A DNA stretch of 64,000 nt from Acheta domesticus (Eukaryota > Arthropoda > Insecta > Orthoptera > Gryllidae), in NCBI GenBank assembly GCA_031308135.1, contig JAHLJT010003656.1:71876984-71940983 (forward strand). Direction: 5' to 3'. Of this stretch, positions 1 to 12,428 are shown piece after piece (the first letter of the stretch is position 1; every line of letters begins with the position of its first letter). Under the pieces are notes generated by a model, which searched no databases, was not told the origin of the DNA, and worked only from the letters and a program-made list of their open reading frames with translations. Both the position numbers and the translations under genes were made by a program.

Positions 1-1181
1 CTGGTATGTTCCTTGTTCTGTCATGAATTTGTCAATATCTGGGAGTCTGAAAAAAAAGATTCCTAAAAGGCATTTTTTGGTGGCCACTAGATGTCAGGAA
101 AGAAATATTTTGTTAGAGAAATACCCTCATTTATCAGGGTCAGTGGCAGACCACAGCCACTGACTGCTCAGTGTGACAAGGACAGGGATGACAAGGGTAT
201 AGTTTTGGACCCTTATAAAATTTGATTGCTTTACCATCCTCCTGGGGAAGTTCAGAGCATTGTGGGGCTCAGCGTATAGTCTTGTTGCATGTTTACTTAT
301 CCTTCCATATCTACAGTACCCTAAAGTGTATTGGGTTCAAGGGTGTTTTTTCATTATAATAAGACCAAGTAAAATGAAATTTAAAAATTTGCAACTTCTC
401 CCTTACTGGGTAAAATCTTGGATCAATCTTGGATCTTTGTGGTTTGAGAATATTTTCCTTCAAACAAAATACAATGAACAGCTGGTGATTGAGAAATTTA
501 CATATAATATATATTACTCTACAGAGATGCTAAGGTCTACATATTGTATTGTACTGGGAATACTTCAACTAATAAAAATAAAATAAAATAAAACATTTGA
601 AACAAATACTCATTTTTAACTTTGGAAGTGCAGGTCGAATGCCTGACATGGTAAAATGGTGCTGATCCAAAAGATGGAATAATTGTTTAATATGAGATGT
701 GTGATGATTATGAACGCGGTGTTGCTTTCTTCATTGTCAACAAAAATAAATGTAATGCTGCCATGAGTTTATGGAAACCTCTTCCCTTCTTTTTCCTCCA
801 ATATTGCACAAATCCCCATTCAACTGTCATCTGTCCTCTTGGGTCTGCTACACACCTCAAAAATGTTCAGCTCCAAGTGCTCACACTTGCCAGTCTGACT
901 CAGCACCACATGACATGCCCTCGTAGGTAGCAGTGAAAACTTCACGAATTCTGAAATAGTGAAAGTTCATATTTGAGCTTGCTATTCACCTTTAAATTGA
1001 AGCTATAATATTGCATTGCAGTTATCAGTCATACAAAAATGTATGTGCAGTTTTAGCCCTAGTTTTTAATTACAATGGGTCAGATTAACATTTGTGAGGG
1101 AAGCTCTTTGTTATGTAATTATTTTCTTCAGATATGTTTTTCCCTTGGAATAAAAACCATTTGCCTCATTTCCTTGTGCAG
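1..1181. other. Intron sequence upstream of first visible exon
   Basis: AT-rich sequence ending in a pyrimidine-rich acceptor (TTTCCTTGTGCAG) at 1181. No exon, RNA gene or recognisable mobile element was seen. Short open frames here lack homology that I recognise and lack phase-compatible splice borders. Confidence 0.6.
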
Positions 1182-1301
1182 GCACTGTTGCTGTGGTTGC
1201 AAATGCAGTTCTTGTGCCAGCTCAAGTTCAAGCTGTGTCAGCATCTGGGGAACCTGTTCCTGTGCTGCAGCCATCCCCCCCGCAATACTCTGGGCGCACA
1301 G
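1182..1301 (+). CDS. RBBP6: Exon A, Ala/Val/Pro-rich segment
   Basis: A 120-nt exon between acceptor TGTGCAG and donor CACAG/GTGAGT. It starts with two bases of a split codon and ends with one base (phase 1 in, phase 1 out). The frame encodes TVAVVANAVLVPAQVQA and then VPVLQPSPPQYSGRT. No catalytic motif is present; it looks like a disordered linker of the Pro-rich region. Codons use more G and C than the flanking introns. The next exon is 183 nt downstream and joins in phase through a GAC codon. The upstream partner exon is outside the window or was not recognised. Confidence 0.72.
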
Positions 1302-1484
1302 GTGAGTTCTTAAATGTTCTGTACAATTGTGTTTGGGGCACTTCTCAAATCACTTGTGTCTTGCGATGTGTGTCTTCATACAGATCCGGTGGTGGGCATG
1401 TGGCTGTGTATAGGGGTGTTGTGCGTGAGAGGTTAGATTGATGTGTGAGAGCATTGGGACAAGGTGTATATGTTGTATATGCAG

Positions 1485-1703
1485 ACCTGGTTGCCCGTGA
1501 GGCTGTTCCTGCAACCGACCCTCCTGCCTTGGCCATCCCTGTGCTAGGGGCTGGAGGCAAGGCTGTGGAACCAGCAGAGAGTGGGCCTCGTGGCCAGCAC
1601 CGGTCTTCGTCCAGGGCTCCGCCTCCCATGATGGCTGAGCCAGCTCCTCCCCATGCTCCGCATCCTGTTCACCTCCCCCACGGGACAGCTCACTCTCATG
1701 AAG
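1485..1703 (+). CDS. RBBP6: Exon B, Pro/Ala/His-rich segment
   Basis: A 219-nt exon with acceptor TTGTATATGCAG and donor CATGAAG/GTGCGT, phase 1 at both ends. It encodes LVAREAVPATDPPALAIPV, then a Gly/Glu/Arg stretch with RGQHRSSSRAPPPMM and ending PHPVHLPHGTAHSHE. Low complexity and proline-rich, consistent with a disordered linker in an RBBP6-type protein. The antisense strand is also open over this region, but that is a by-product of its composition. The donor (GTGCGT) is weaker than the others in the gene. Confidence 0.75.
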
Positions 1704-2707
1704 GTGCGTACCTTTGGCTTTTGTTTTGTTTTTCAAGCATTGCACAGACTGGCATTAATAAAAGCATGTTAGCTGTGAGAATGTAGAATACCAAGGGGAG
1801 TACACTAGTGCATGTCTAAACATTCTGTTTTTGATAATTTGGATTGTTGGTGAAGTTAGGAGGTCCTGGGAGAAATTTACTATTTGCTGGCCAAGATAAG
1901 ACATAGTTACCCTAACTGTTACCCTACTGTGGAGGAAATGCATGCTCAATGGTTGTGTTTTGATGTACACCTACACATTTAATGAAATGGGACTTAATGT
2001 ATTCAAATCAGAAAACTAAGGCTTTTGGGTAATGAAATATTTGATAATATGTTGTGAATTAATTAATGTGAACTTGATTTATGTTGAGGTATTTTTGTAT
2101 TAGTGAACTGTATATGCATTAGAGAGTACATTGTTAACCAGCACTGTTGCATATTGGAATGTGTTGTATATCTAATGTTTTTGTCATTAGATATTATGAG
2201 AATGTAATAAAGGCACTCAAGAACAATGTGCAGTGTTTTTATTTTTTTTTAATATTGCAAGCTTATCATATTGCTTGGTATTAGTGTTGCAATTCTCCAA
2301 AATTCCTTGATCTTGAAGATAGTAGTCATAATTTAATAGTGGTCATCCTGTAACTGCAACAGTATTAACCACTGCCAACCTCGTGATTAAACTACGATAT
2401 AAACAGTGAACTTTATTTCCACCTCATGTACTACCATGTCTTACTTTTGTATTTTATTAATATATTTTACCGCTTATTTCAGTAGTTTTCTGCACCTGCA
2501 TTTTTGAAGTCCATGAAATCCTAGAATTCTCTCTCATTTTTCATATTTAAATAAAGCTACTGCTTGTAGAAATAACTTTTGTTATATTTCTTTAATACCA
2601 CTTCATTCCTGCCATCTTTTTAATGATTTGTAAATGCATATGAATATGTATTACCTTGCATTTATTTCATACGAATGTTAAGAATGTTTTTTTACTTCTG
2701 TTATTTC

Positions 2708-2902
2708 TTAATCCATTCACTGCTAAAGGCACATATGTATTCTGCACAGTCTGTGCCACCAATGTTAATGACTCACATTTGAGCCAAGTGCAGTTGGTGC
2801 CACAAATACTAATGGCTTCCCACGTGAGCCAAGCAACTTTCATGGTGCAATTCAAAGCGCAGTTGGTGCCACATCTACAAATGTTCCCACTTGAGCCAAG
2901 TT
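2708..2902. repeat. TTAA-flanked degenerate repeat array
   Basis: The stretch starts with TTAATCCATTCACTGCTAAAG and a GGCACATATGT motif. Three degenerate units follow at about 2753, 2800 and 2868, each beginning GTGCCAC and ending near GAGCCAAG. The first lines resemble the end of the piggyBac-like element at 51.79-52.74 kb (TTAACCCTTTCATGACC followed by GACATATATGTC), so this may be a decayed relative. No coding role is visible. Confidence 0.4.
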
Positions 2903-3241
2903 GCTGTATTTATTTTCCTTTTTTAATATTGCCACCTAAGTCTGTACTGGTAATAAAAATAAACTTCATGCATCCTGTTGAAAAGCCTCCAGCCTCCCTT
3001 TCATTTTAATGTTCCTCAGCATCTTAGACCCTTAATTTGTGTTGTGTGTATTGGCATTTCTGTGTGCAAAGAATCTGCTTGTATAAAAGAAAGCAATACA
3101 TGGGACTGTATAAATGACAGTCAATTTAGTACCATGTGGTCTGCAATGAATGCAAATACATAGAGCATTGACAGAGTAAAGTAAGCCCTTCTTTAATTCT
3201 TTATTCACTGAAGCTTCAAATTCTTGTGACTCTTAGTGTGT

Positions 3242-3284
3242 TTTTTATTTATTATTTTTATTATTATTATTATTGTTATTGTTT
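3242..3284. repeat. (ATT)n microsatellite, imperfect
   Basis: Run of TTA/TTATT units in the + strand, interrupted once by GTT units. Confidence 0.8.
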
Positions 3285-3534
3285 TAAGGTTGTATTACCT
3301 TTTGATCTGTAGTCTACCTCCATTCCAGCTGTTCCTTGTTTTCTTCTTGGGTTCCCAGAATGTATGTTGCACTTCTTTACAACTCAAACCTACATCCCTT
3401 AACCCTTTGAACATTTAACCTTTCTCACTTTTTTTTGCCGGGTTGGGTCTTCACTTGCTGATTTTCCCCATAAGTCTGTCTGATTTTAAAAAAATACATC
3501 TTTTCACAACAAAAATATGGAATTAAATTGAACA

Positions 3535-3745
3535 TTGATAAAATAAGAAAATATATTGTGAAAACAGCAAAATATGTAAAATATGTAATATAGTACTAAA
3601 TATGTAAAAATATGTAACGAAAAAATTCGATATAGTATTAGGAGGTCTTGATTCGCCAAGATTACAGTTTTGAGAACAGTAAGTAGAAAGACAAAAAATA
3701 TGTAATTACATAAAAATCCGATCTCTAGTTATGATGTTAGTGCCT
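3535..3745. repeat. Interspersed A-rich repeat family D, copy 1
   Basis: Contains repeated AAATATGTAA words and the block TACATAAAAATCCGATCTCT with TAGTTATGATG at 3709-3740. Closely similar blocks occur at 13652-13683 and, more decayed, near 29442, which marks an interspersed family. No coding potential; the class is unknown. Confidence 0.5.
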
Positions 3746-4311
3746 CAATGAAGTTTGTTACCTCTCCTAAAATTATTTAGAGAGATGTGAATTTAATAGC
3801 AGAAAGTAAGTTTGATAAATGTTTTATAGAAGAACCATGAAGTATAGAATTCTTGGGTGTCATTTCAATGATGTGATATTTTGATTAAATAGCTTATAAA
3901 GCCATCAGCAAAGGTTAGAGCAGTATTGTTTTAAGCTACTTTCACAGAAATGTTTCTTCACCCTATATTTCTTGTACAGCTTTTGATATCGCTTTATTCT
4001 TTTTATCTCTGCCTGTGCTTTCCCTGTGCATGTTACCTGATTCCTGGTCACCTTTTAACTAGCCACAAAGTGATCGAGACGATTTGCAGACCTGACATGT
4101 TGAGACATATCTCTAATCACAAAGAAACTGAAGGAGAGTATTAAAAAAAATTTAGAGCTTATTTTTTAATATTACAAAACAGTTCAGTGTTGAATGTAAG
4201 ATTTAATAAGTTTTGTAAGGGCTAATACATTTATGTGAATGTATGTACTACAGTTATGTACTGCAAATACTGGAGTGACAAATAATGAGCTGTCAGTTTT
4301 TCCACCAACAG

Positions 4312-4326
4312 GGGAAGTTCTTCCAG
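4312..4326 (+). CDS. Candidate microexon, 15 nt (or 30 nt from 4297)
   Basis: TTTTTCCACCAACAG/GGGAAGTTCTTCCAG/GTAATT has good splice borders and keeps phase 1 on both sides, adding GEVLP. An alternative upstream acceptor at 4296 would give a 30-nt exon adding VFPPTGEVLP, also in phase. Both extend the Pro-rich linker without a stop. Short GT..AG coincidences are common in a 7-kb intron, so this is only a candidate; transcript reads would settle it. Confidence 0.28.
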
Positions 4327-6033
4327 GTAATTTTGCTTAATTGTACGTATCTTATTTGAATGGTGTAGGCTCTATACAAGGGAACTAGTGTATATACCAA
4401 TTATCATGGTGTAGTCCTCAGAAACAGGAGTTTCTGCTTTTCTTATCACCCTTTAAACATGAATCTGCAATAAGGAGGTAAATGAACTCTAATGACATGA
4501 TTACACTCGTGTTTTGCTACTTAAGAAAAGAAGACATTAGAAAACTATAAATTACTTTATTCTCAATTTTCAATAGGGGAGGTAGTAATGCAGGCAAAAT
4601 CATCCATAATTTTTAGGAGTCAAGGAACAAAAGTTTACCTTGTGGTTCCAGGTGTACAATTTGGGAAGTAACTACTGTATGTAAGTGGTTCAATTTAACA
4701 TGGATTTTATTATATCTGCAAAATGACAATCAAAGAACTGAATCCCATATAATACTATTTTAACCATTCTCATGTTTCGTTCAATCTGCTTCATTCCGTG
4801 GCATAATATTGTTTTCTTAATATGTTTACACAACTCACTACACAAGGTATATTTCAATATACCAAATACTTTATAAAAGTTGCAGAACATAGTGTCGTAT
4901 CAACTATAAGGTAAGGAATGTGAAAGAGCCAATTTCTCATTACCATTTGGCCATCGCTTCAAAGGTGATAGATGTGACAACTGACTGAATGTGTTTCCTT
5001 GTAAGAAAGTCCTAAATCCTAACTGCAAACTTTTAAATATAATGGTCAAAACGTATTGTTGTGTAGAAAGCAATTAATTGAGAATCCTAAAATGTAGACA
5101 GATTTGATACTTATTTTTCATATTTGATACTTTACAGTTAACATAATATGTAGAGGATTCATCATTTCAATAATTACTGTCATTTATTTATTTGTTTATG
5201 TAAACAAACAAAAAAAACATCAAATTTTACATTTAGAAAGTAGGAAAATAACACAAATGTTCCACTAAACAGCTTTTAATGACTATTTTCATTTATGTTA
5301 CAATCTGCCATTATTATATTACTCTGCATATCAGGAAATTTAAATAAAACATAAAACACTATGGAATAGTGATATTGCATCAGATCAAATAGCACTAATT
5401 TTTTCATATGTTCTTAATTTAATGGATCCTTGATGAATCTTAAAAGAGCATCAGATGCTTCCCTAGAAGAAGATAATTTTTTTTAAAGGTGAAAATTCTT
5501 TCATTTTCAGAAATTTTTTGAAGGAATCCTTTCAGCTGTTAATGGTAATTTTCATTAATTTAGAAATGCATTTGTAATATAATTTGTAAGTTGAGATGGT
5601 TGGAAATAATTAATCATTAAGTTTGGAAAATTTTAATCAATATGGTGCTAGTTTCTCTGTTCATAAAAAAGTTAAGCTCAATAGAATACCAGGGTTGGTA
5701 AATAGACAATTTGATGATATGCAATGGAATAAACGAGTTAATCAAAGTAAAAAGAAAGTTATAAAATATGTCAAGGTTAACATTAATGTCATAATTCAAA
5801 AATAGTTATGCCACCAATGGAGTTTAAAATAATAATATTTGTGATTGCACTTATGCAATTGATTTTAAATAGGAACCACACACACACACACTCCCTCCAA
5901 ATGATTTGATGGTCATCAGCAAATCCAACAAATTAAATATTCATTTAAAACAGTGAGGAAAGGACGACTTGTAAATTGCTCATCAGATGCGTCATATTAT
6001 ATGTTTCTCTTAATGCCCAAGAGGTGTAGCTCC

Positions 6034-6110
6034 TTACTTTCTCGTCCTTAAAGGTACTTCGTAAGAAGAGAAAGTTATGTAATCTTGCACCGGCTAAGGG
6101 CAAATTTTTT
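6034..6110. repeat. Interspersed repeat family B, copy 1
   Basis: The block TTACTTTCTCGTCCTTAAAG to GGGCAAATTTT matches 32474-32550 with scattered substitutions and short indels. No coding frame is visible in either copy. Confidence 0.5.
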
Positions 6111-7014
6111 AACTATATTAATTAGTCTGATAATTATGTTCAGCAAATGGCATTCGGTTAATAGCACAAAGGGTGTAGGTGAATGTTGCTTTGTAACAGT
6201 GTGGATAGTAACATAAAAGCGTATGCTGTCAGTGGAACCATCTATCTGTTGACAGACAATGTGCTCTTCTCGGGAGTTGCACCATTTTGCCTGTAACTGG
6301 TTTGTTTTCTTAGTTCATTGTGAATATTCAGCTGATATCAAAAGAGTGAACCATTTATAATTCTTTTTAAAGAAACGCTTTCTGAGTAGATGCAATTTGG
6401 CAAGTTGTACATCAATTCAGGATCTACAAAAGGACACCCAATTTTCCTTGCTTGAATGCTGTGGAGAAAGCTGTGTGGAAGATCATGGCCTTATTACAAA
6501 AGAGAAAAAAGTATGGAAGAGCTTTTGCCCTTAATACCACCTCTTCATCACCACAAGTATCTTCTTAGTTCTGACGATGTTGAATTCATTGCTGAATGAA
6601 AATGACAATATTGATGTTCATCAAGACTGATGAGTAATAAAAATTCTCTAACGTGGAAAATTTTCCAGAATTTTATTTTCAATTTAAAAAAAAATAATTA
6701 TTTTTTAAATTAAAAAAAAAAATTGTTATGTTCTTATGCTGTTGTCAAGTTTTCTTGTCAGACCTCCTGTATAGCTTTTTGAATCAAAAGGGGAGCAACT
6801 CCATTTAGGCCCTTGTACAAAGCTTATAACTAGACAAAATTGTGGGTATGACAATATTTATCAACCAGATGTTCAAGACATCAAGCCACTGAATGGAAAT
6901 AATGTTGATACTGTTGATCAGTAACCCAAAATTTATAAACATAGTGTTGCTAACTGCATTTCATATTTTCTTGTTTCATATAAATATATAAATACTAATG
7001 GAACCCAGCAGATG

Positions 7015-7566
7015 TTTTGCCCATCATCTCCCTCTTTCTCCGTCCATCTCCCTTTCTCTCTGTCTCCCTCCCCCTCTCTTTTTTTGTCTCTTCGTTTCTC
7101 TCTGTCTCCATCTCTGAATTGTCTCTGCCTCTCTCTGTCCCTCTCATTCACATTTAATTGCAGTTTCTGCATGTCTCGGAGCAGGTGAGATAATATCGGA
7201 AAGCGCTGGCCCAGCAAAAATGTAATAGAATGTTAAGAAAGGTCTCATCCTGTAGATTACGGTATGAGAAACGTTTCTTTGAGGTCTTGGGCCTCAAAAT
7301 GTTAGTTTTTAATACCCGAGAACGCTTCGTTTAGGAGTCATTTAACGATATAGATTCAAAATGCTGCCAAGTGTTGCAGGTTGCATTTGATGTGAATAGT
7401 TTTGTTCTACAACGCCATGTAGTGGAGTTACAGCAGAATTAACAGCATATAAACCTTCTGGGTGAAAAAACATGTAAAGTGCCAACTTTCATGGAGATCA
7501 GTTGCACGGTGTTGGAGTTTACCTCTTATAGATACCAACATCCATTTTTATATTTATAGATTGTGC
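7015..7566. repeat. Interspersed repeat family A, copy 1, with pyrimidine tract
   Basis: A CT-rich tract (about 7021-7145) is followed by the conserved block CTTCTGGGTGAAAAAACA ... GTGCCAACTTTCATGGAGAT (from about 7457), ending near TATATTTATAGATT. The same order, CT-rich tract then the same block, occurs at 47020-47312, so this is one element family. No open frame spans the copy. Class not recognised. Confidence 0.55.
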
Positions 7567-8625
7567 ATATTTCCCAATCCCCCCTTGATATATATTCTGA
7601 TGGCTCTAGACTCCTCAACTTGTTCACTTCTTGTGATAGATGTAGGAAAAAATTGACTGAAAATTGATGGGATGCCTTGTTGGTGATTAGATAACTCGTT
7701 AAGGAAATAAGAACTCCAGAAATGAGGATAGTTTTCTAATGAGAACTTCTGCCATGAATTATATAAAAACAAAATTTGTATAATATTTTCAATTCTATGC
7801 CTTATTTTGTTGTCTTTTACTCAAATTTAAATAAAAAAACCGATTGATTTTAATTGATTTGTCTTTTACACTACTAAAAAATTGAAGGTTGAACCGAACA
7901 GAAATTTTATTGGACATATATTTGAGCAAGTTATGCTGCTAAAAAAATGACTCCTGCCTGATCCTGACTTGTGCTTTGAAGAAGTTAAGGGTTTTTATCT
8001 CATTTCTTCTCTCCTTTTGATTTTCCTTAAAGCTTTCCTACAGACTAATCTGAAATATAGTTGAAGTTAGTGAGTAGTTGATGTTGCTTCTCTCTAGATT
8101 ATCAGATGATCGTGTTAATAAAAAGAATGATTTGACTTCGCATGGTGCATGCCATCTAATAGTAGCCATAGTAGCCTAATGATAGTCATATGAATTCATC
8201 TGATTTAAAAGCATAAAATCACTTTCGTTGCCTGTAGTAATTGAAGAAAATTCTCTCCCCAAAACATTGTATGAGCATGCATGCGTGTGTCACATGGCAT
8301 GACAAATTGGTTAGAATTTTGTGCCAGTTTATTTATCTATGAATTGAGAGAATTGTTTAATAATAACAATTTCTTAGAATTAGTTCAAGGGAATTAAAAA
8401 TTAAATGTATAACATATCAGTTGAATTACTGTAATTGCCAAAGATTATCCCACAGATAGTGACAGTCCTATTTTGCTGTTTATCAGTTACAAAAATATGA
8501 TAAATTGTTAATACGTAACATTAAAATGTTTTAATGGAATCAGCTCAAATCTTGAAAAAAACGGTCACAAAAGAGTCCTTGTTTCACAAATGAAGAGTTG
8601 CTGAGGGTGGGGGGCTGTGTTTCAG

Positions 8626-8709
8626 GAATGCTCCAAGGACATTTATCTGCACATCTAATGGAATCAGCTCTTCATCATCATCCTGAATCACTGCATTTGC
8701 AGCCACAAG
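8626..8709 (+). CDS. RBBP6: Likely exon, His/Leu-rich segment
   Basis: An 84-nt exon between GGGGCTGTGTTTCAG and CCACAAG/GTAACG. It begins and ends in phase 1, exactly what is needed between the exons at 1485-1703 and 9134-9239, and it has no stop. It encodes MLQGHLSAHLMESALHHH and then PESLHLQPQ. His/Pro/Gln-rich composition matches the neighbouring linker segments. It is an alternative-splicing candidate, because skipping it also keeps the frame. The acceptor follows a G-rich rather than pyrimidine-rich stretch, which lowers certainty. Confidence 0.58.
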
Positions 8710-9133
8710 GTAACGGCTGCTTTGGGCAGCTACCTCCTCCTCTGGAATTAAAATTTTGCCTTGTGTTCTGTAAATTAAGCATGAAGCACAGGTTGTCTAA
8801 TTTTCATCTAGGAGCGTGATGAGAATATTTTTATTACTTTATTTTTGAATGTAGATGTATCAGTTTTTTATAAAAGAGACATGGTAGTACACTAAGTGAA
8901 CTTAAAACTGAAATGTATTTTGTATGTCTGTGTGTGTGTTTTTGTTTTTTAGGTTCAATGAATGTTTTAAGTTTCAATATGTGATGGTGTGTTTTAAGTG
9001 TAGATTTGTAAAATTTTACATACTTTGATTTTAGATTACATTGATGGGGTGTGAGGGAAAGTATTAGAAATTTAGAATGTGTAATGACTTGTAGCCTATG
9101 ATGTATTAAGAATCTGTGGAATGTTGCTTGCAG

Positions 9134-9239
9134 TGGCTGCTACTGCTGCTCCTGGAACTATGCCTCTGCCCGCTCCAGGTGGTCCCCCTGTGGCTCTTGC
9201 CACTCATCATTTACCAGGTCCAGCTGCTTTCTCACAGGG
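9134..9239 (+). CDS. RBBP6: Exon D, Ala/Pro/Gly-rich segment
   Basis: A 106-nt exon with acceptor GTTGCTTGCAG and donor CACAGGG/GTAAGT. Phase 1 in, phase 2 out. It encodes VAATAAPGTMPLPAPGGPP, then VALATHHLPGPAAFSQ. A disordered Pro-rich linker; no motif for a specific activity. The strong GTAAGT donor and the phase fit with the next exon make it secure. Confidence 0.82.
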
Positions 9240-11927
9240 GTAAGTGCTTTAATGAAGAGTAACATTTTTCAAGAATGCTTAAATTATAATTTTATTTACA
9301 AACACATTTTTTTACAACATTTTTTTACAAACACTCTCTTCACCTAATTTTCTTTAATACAGTTTTCGCTCCATTTTCAAATTGAAAATCTATATTATTA
9401 AATTTAAAATTTGTGTTATCTTAAAATAACTGCCTTAGCCCATTCAATTGTTTATACAATGTGTGTCTGTGTCCTAGCTAATTGTGAGATCAGCTAAACA
9501 GATTTCAATGGGGTTTTCACTGAAAGATACTTTTGTTTGGCAATATTTCAACATCTTTTTTCAGACTACTCGTATTATCTTCTTTCACATATAGAGAAAT
9601 GTTTATTCTTATGATTTTTATGCAGATATGCAGTATATGTGTTTTATTAATGAACGTTTGTACACTTAACCGTCAAAACAAGTGGGAAAGCCACTATCCA
9701 TTTCCTGCCTCTTAAAGTAGAATTTAAGTTTGCATTCTTTCACTTTTCTGCAAATGTTAGAACAACTCTGAGAAATGTGACCTCAGTGCATCTGAATTTT
9801 CTAGAAGGACATACAATTTCGTGCTTAATGCATTTTTATTCATTCCAGTGCAGTTAGGCTTCAACTAATTTGAAGTTAAAGATGAAAATCAGTATTGACA
9901 GGGGCAGATTGGGAGAGCAAAAAATGATGGGGTGTGGTGGGTGGAGCGTGAAAGAGCAGGGTCAAGAGGGCAGAGCAAGGTTGATCTGGGTGGTGCAGGG
10001 CTGCAGGCCATGGCGATAAAATTACTTCCATTTAACTTTTAGATAGAATTCATTCATTTTCCTTGCCAATAGATAAGTAGTATAAATATTGTGTGTCCCA
10101 GGAGGAAAGGTTAATATTTGGGGAGGTCTCAGTATGAGTGAATGAAAGCAAAAATGCCAAAATTACATGTATTTCATTCCAAAGTATTTTTGAGATAAAG
10201 CAAATTTTCTGAACAGTATTTTGGATTTGATGGGCAATGTTCTTACCATACTATGCCAGTTTCTGAAGCATTGTATTGTGCAAAATGTCTGTTGGCTGAT
10301 ATGATTGTTGGTACTACATAGTAGGAGTGTTGTACAAAATGCTACCCATCTTGACAAATGGGAGCATGTTCTGATTGATACCTTGTAAATGTATAGTTTT
10401 TGTGATGGAAGTGCCACTGCTGCTATAGAAATATAGTCAACAAATAAATGTACATGCTCAGAATTCTGGATCATTGTGTTTCACAATGTCAATGCTATTT
10501 CATGAATGTGTTACAGTATCTTTTGCCAGTCTTTCATCTAAACAAGCCGACAAGAAAACATTCTTCAAATAATAATAATAGCACTACAAATTGCGCTCTT
10601 TAGAGAGAGTCCTTAGGGTTTTTGCACATCTGAGTGTTTCATGATTGTGTTTGGCAAACATTGTTTGGAGACAGCTTATCCCGTATAACCCACAGTGAGT
10701 GTAATATCTGGAACAATAACACGAGTACAGAATAACAGAACAGACAGAATAATGAGAGTAAAACATGTGAAATGTACTGGAAAATTGTTTAACATAAAAA
10801 AGTGGGAATTGTCCTAGAAATGTTGTTTCTCTCCAAGACTTTTTATATATACATATCTGTTTTATCTATGTAGAACATGTTTGTTTTTCTTTGAATTCAA
10901 AAATATGCACTGAATTTTCTTGTGATATTTTACAACTTCACTTTAACTAATACCAACTGTTTTCTTTGAAAGTCAATGTTTCGTTATCAACAAAATACTT
11001 AAAATTTGTTAAACAATCACCAAACTGTGAAAATCTTCGAAATAATGCATTTCCTTTCTTTATAGTCGTGAGATAGCCAAGAGAGTTTAAGCAAAGACGC
11101 ATAGTAACTTGTGATCAGCCTGCAATGCACGGTACAATCTGTGAGTTTGTTGTCCAATGTGGCATATGCGGTAATTGAGCACCAGCTGGAGGTAGTTAGA
11201 CAATGGACACTTCTGGAGTCATAGAGTGAAAGTGATATTGAAAAATGCACACACTCACAGATTGTCCTGTGCATTGCTGATCACAGGTTCCTATGCGCCT
11301 CCACTTAAACTCTCCTGGCTATCTCGCAACTGTTGTGTATGGAAGGGAATTATTCCCAATAGCTTCCATCGATTTCCTGTGACGTTCTTCCATGCAGAAC
11401 GTCTGTGTGAGTGTAAGAACGTTAGTCAAAAAGGTTCTTCTCGTTATCTTTCTTCCTGAAACTTGGGGCAGATGTTCACTATATGAGACACAGTTCAACC
11501 TTATAAGTCACTTACAAAGTTTATAGCTCAGAATGTCCGATACCTTGACATCACAAAATATTGATGTTTCCTTATGGAACATCTTGAATTTGCCTGGGCA
11601 CCACCAGGTTACTTTCTCTGGTAATTAGTTAAATTGAGACAAAAACAAAAAAGAAAAGAATGAAAGAAAAGCAACAACAGATACATTTTTTCAAATGGTT
11701 TTCAAACATGAGTTCTTATTTTTCTTCTGACTTTAAGGTAATGTAGAGGAATTTGTGTGCTATCAGGTATTGCACTCTTGCTCTTATTCTTACTTTAATC
11801 CAGAGGTGAAGGGAGAAATACGTTCTATATAATTTTTAGAAATTCTTGAACATTTTTTTCTTGCATTATTTTCCTGTGTAATGCATGTGTGGGATATTTG
11901 AAAGAGTTCTCAGTATTTATCTTTCAG
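9240..11927. other. Intron D, 2.7 kb, with a fold-back MITE
   Basis: AT-rich intron. Its only clear feature is the inverted-repeat element at about 11040-11358. A purine-rich GT/GA stretch lies near 9900-10000. No further exon seen. Confidence 0.6.
11040..11358. mobile_element. Fold-back MITE with about 100-bp inverted arms
   Basis: The left arm (about 11040-11143) and right arm (about 11252-11358) are reverse complements with scattered mismatches. Shared words include GAGATAGCCA, GAGAGTTTAAG, GATCAGC, GCAATGCAC and ACAATCTGTGAGT. The centre of about 110 bp is unique. No open frame of transposase type is present, so this is a non-autonomous element. I could not fix a target duplication at the edges, so the superfamily is undetermined. 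Confidence 0.75.
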
Positions 11928-12263
11928 ATTGAATGCTTCAGATAAGTGTGAAGGTGTTGGTTATTTGCACAGGACTCGGCGATCGGTGGAGGACCGCCCT
12001 GGCACACCCACAATTGATGAACACAGTTTGGATTCTGGTCTGCCTGATACATCAGTACCCCCACCCAACTTCCCTCCTGGTGAAGAACCACCAACCACAT
12101 ACCATGCACATCATGCCCCTCCACCTGCTCCAACACCAGCACCAGCACCTGCCCCAGCACCTGCACCTGAGTACCATCATATTCAGACACTTGGCAGTCG
12201 GCATCGTGCGCCAGCATACAGACCTGATCCAGGAATGCCCCCCTATATACCTCACCAGCACAG
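11928..12263 (+). CDS. RBBP6: Exon E, Pro/Ala repeat segment
   Basis: A 336-nt exon, acceptor TATTTATCTTTCAG, donor CAGCACAG/GTAAGT, phase 2 at both ends. Encoded order: LNASDKCEGVGYLHRTRRSV, then EDRPGTPTIDEH, LPDTSVPPPNFPPGEEPP, a His stretch, a pure AP repeat (PAPTPAPAPAPAPAPAPE), and YRPDPGMPPYIPHQH. The EDRPGTPTIDEH part is the most sequence-specific piece and useful for a homology search. A second acceptor 45 nt inside (TATTTGCACAG, 11972) would also keep phase and start at GTRRSVEDRPG, so tandem acceptor use is possible. No enzymatic motif. Confidence 0.86.
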
Positions 12264-12428
12264 GTAAGTAGTTCTGTCATATATTGTACATGTGCAGATA
12301 GTCCAAGACAGACTTCAAAATTTTACTTTCCCACAAGTAAAAGGGAAATTACCGCCAATTAATTTGGATTTGAATATGCAAGTATCCAGGAGCTGCCAGT
12401 GATTTAAATTATAATGTGTATTTTTTAA

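Larger units (their letters stand above)
1704..8625. other. Intron B, about 6.9 kb, with one doubtful microexon
   Basis: AT-rich intron. It holds a run of ATT units at 3242-3284, a degenerate three-copy repeat near 2753-2902, interspersed A-rich repeat copies (3535-3745, 6034-6110), a pyrimidine-rich tract with an interspersed repeat (7015-7566), and a doubtful microexon at 4312-4326. Otherwise I see no genes. Confidence 0.6.

Noticed and set aside
1345..1745. Minus-strand open frames over the exon at 1485-1703
   Set aside because: Shadows of a Pro/Ala-rich exon that has proper + strand splice sites and phase.
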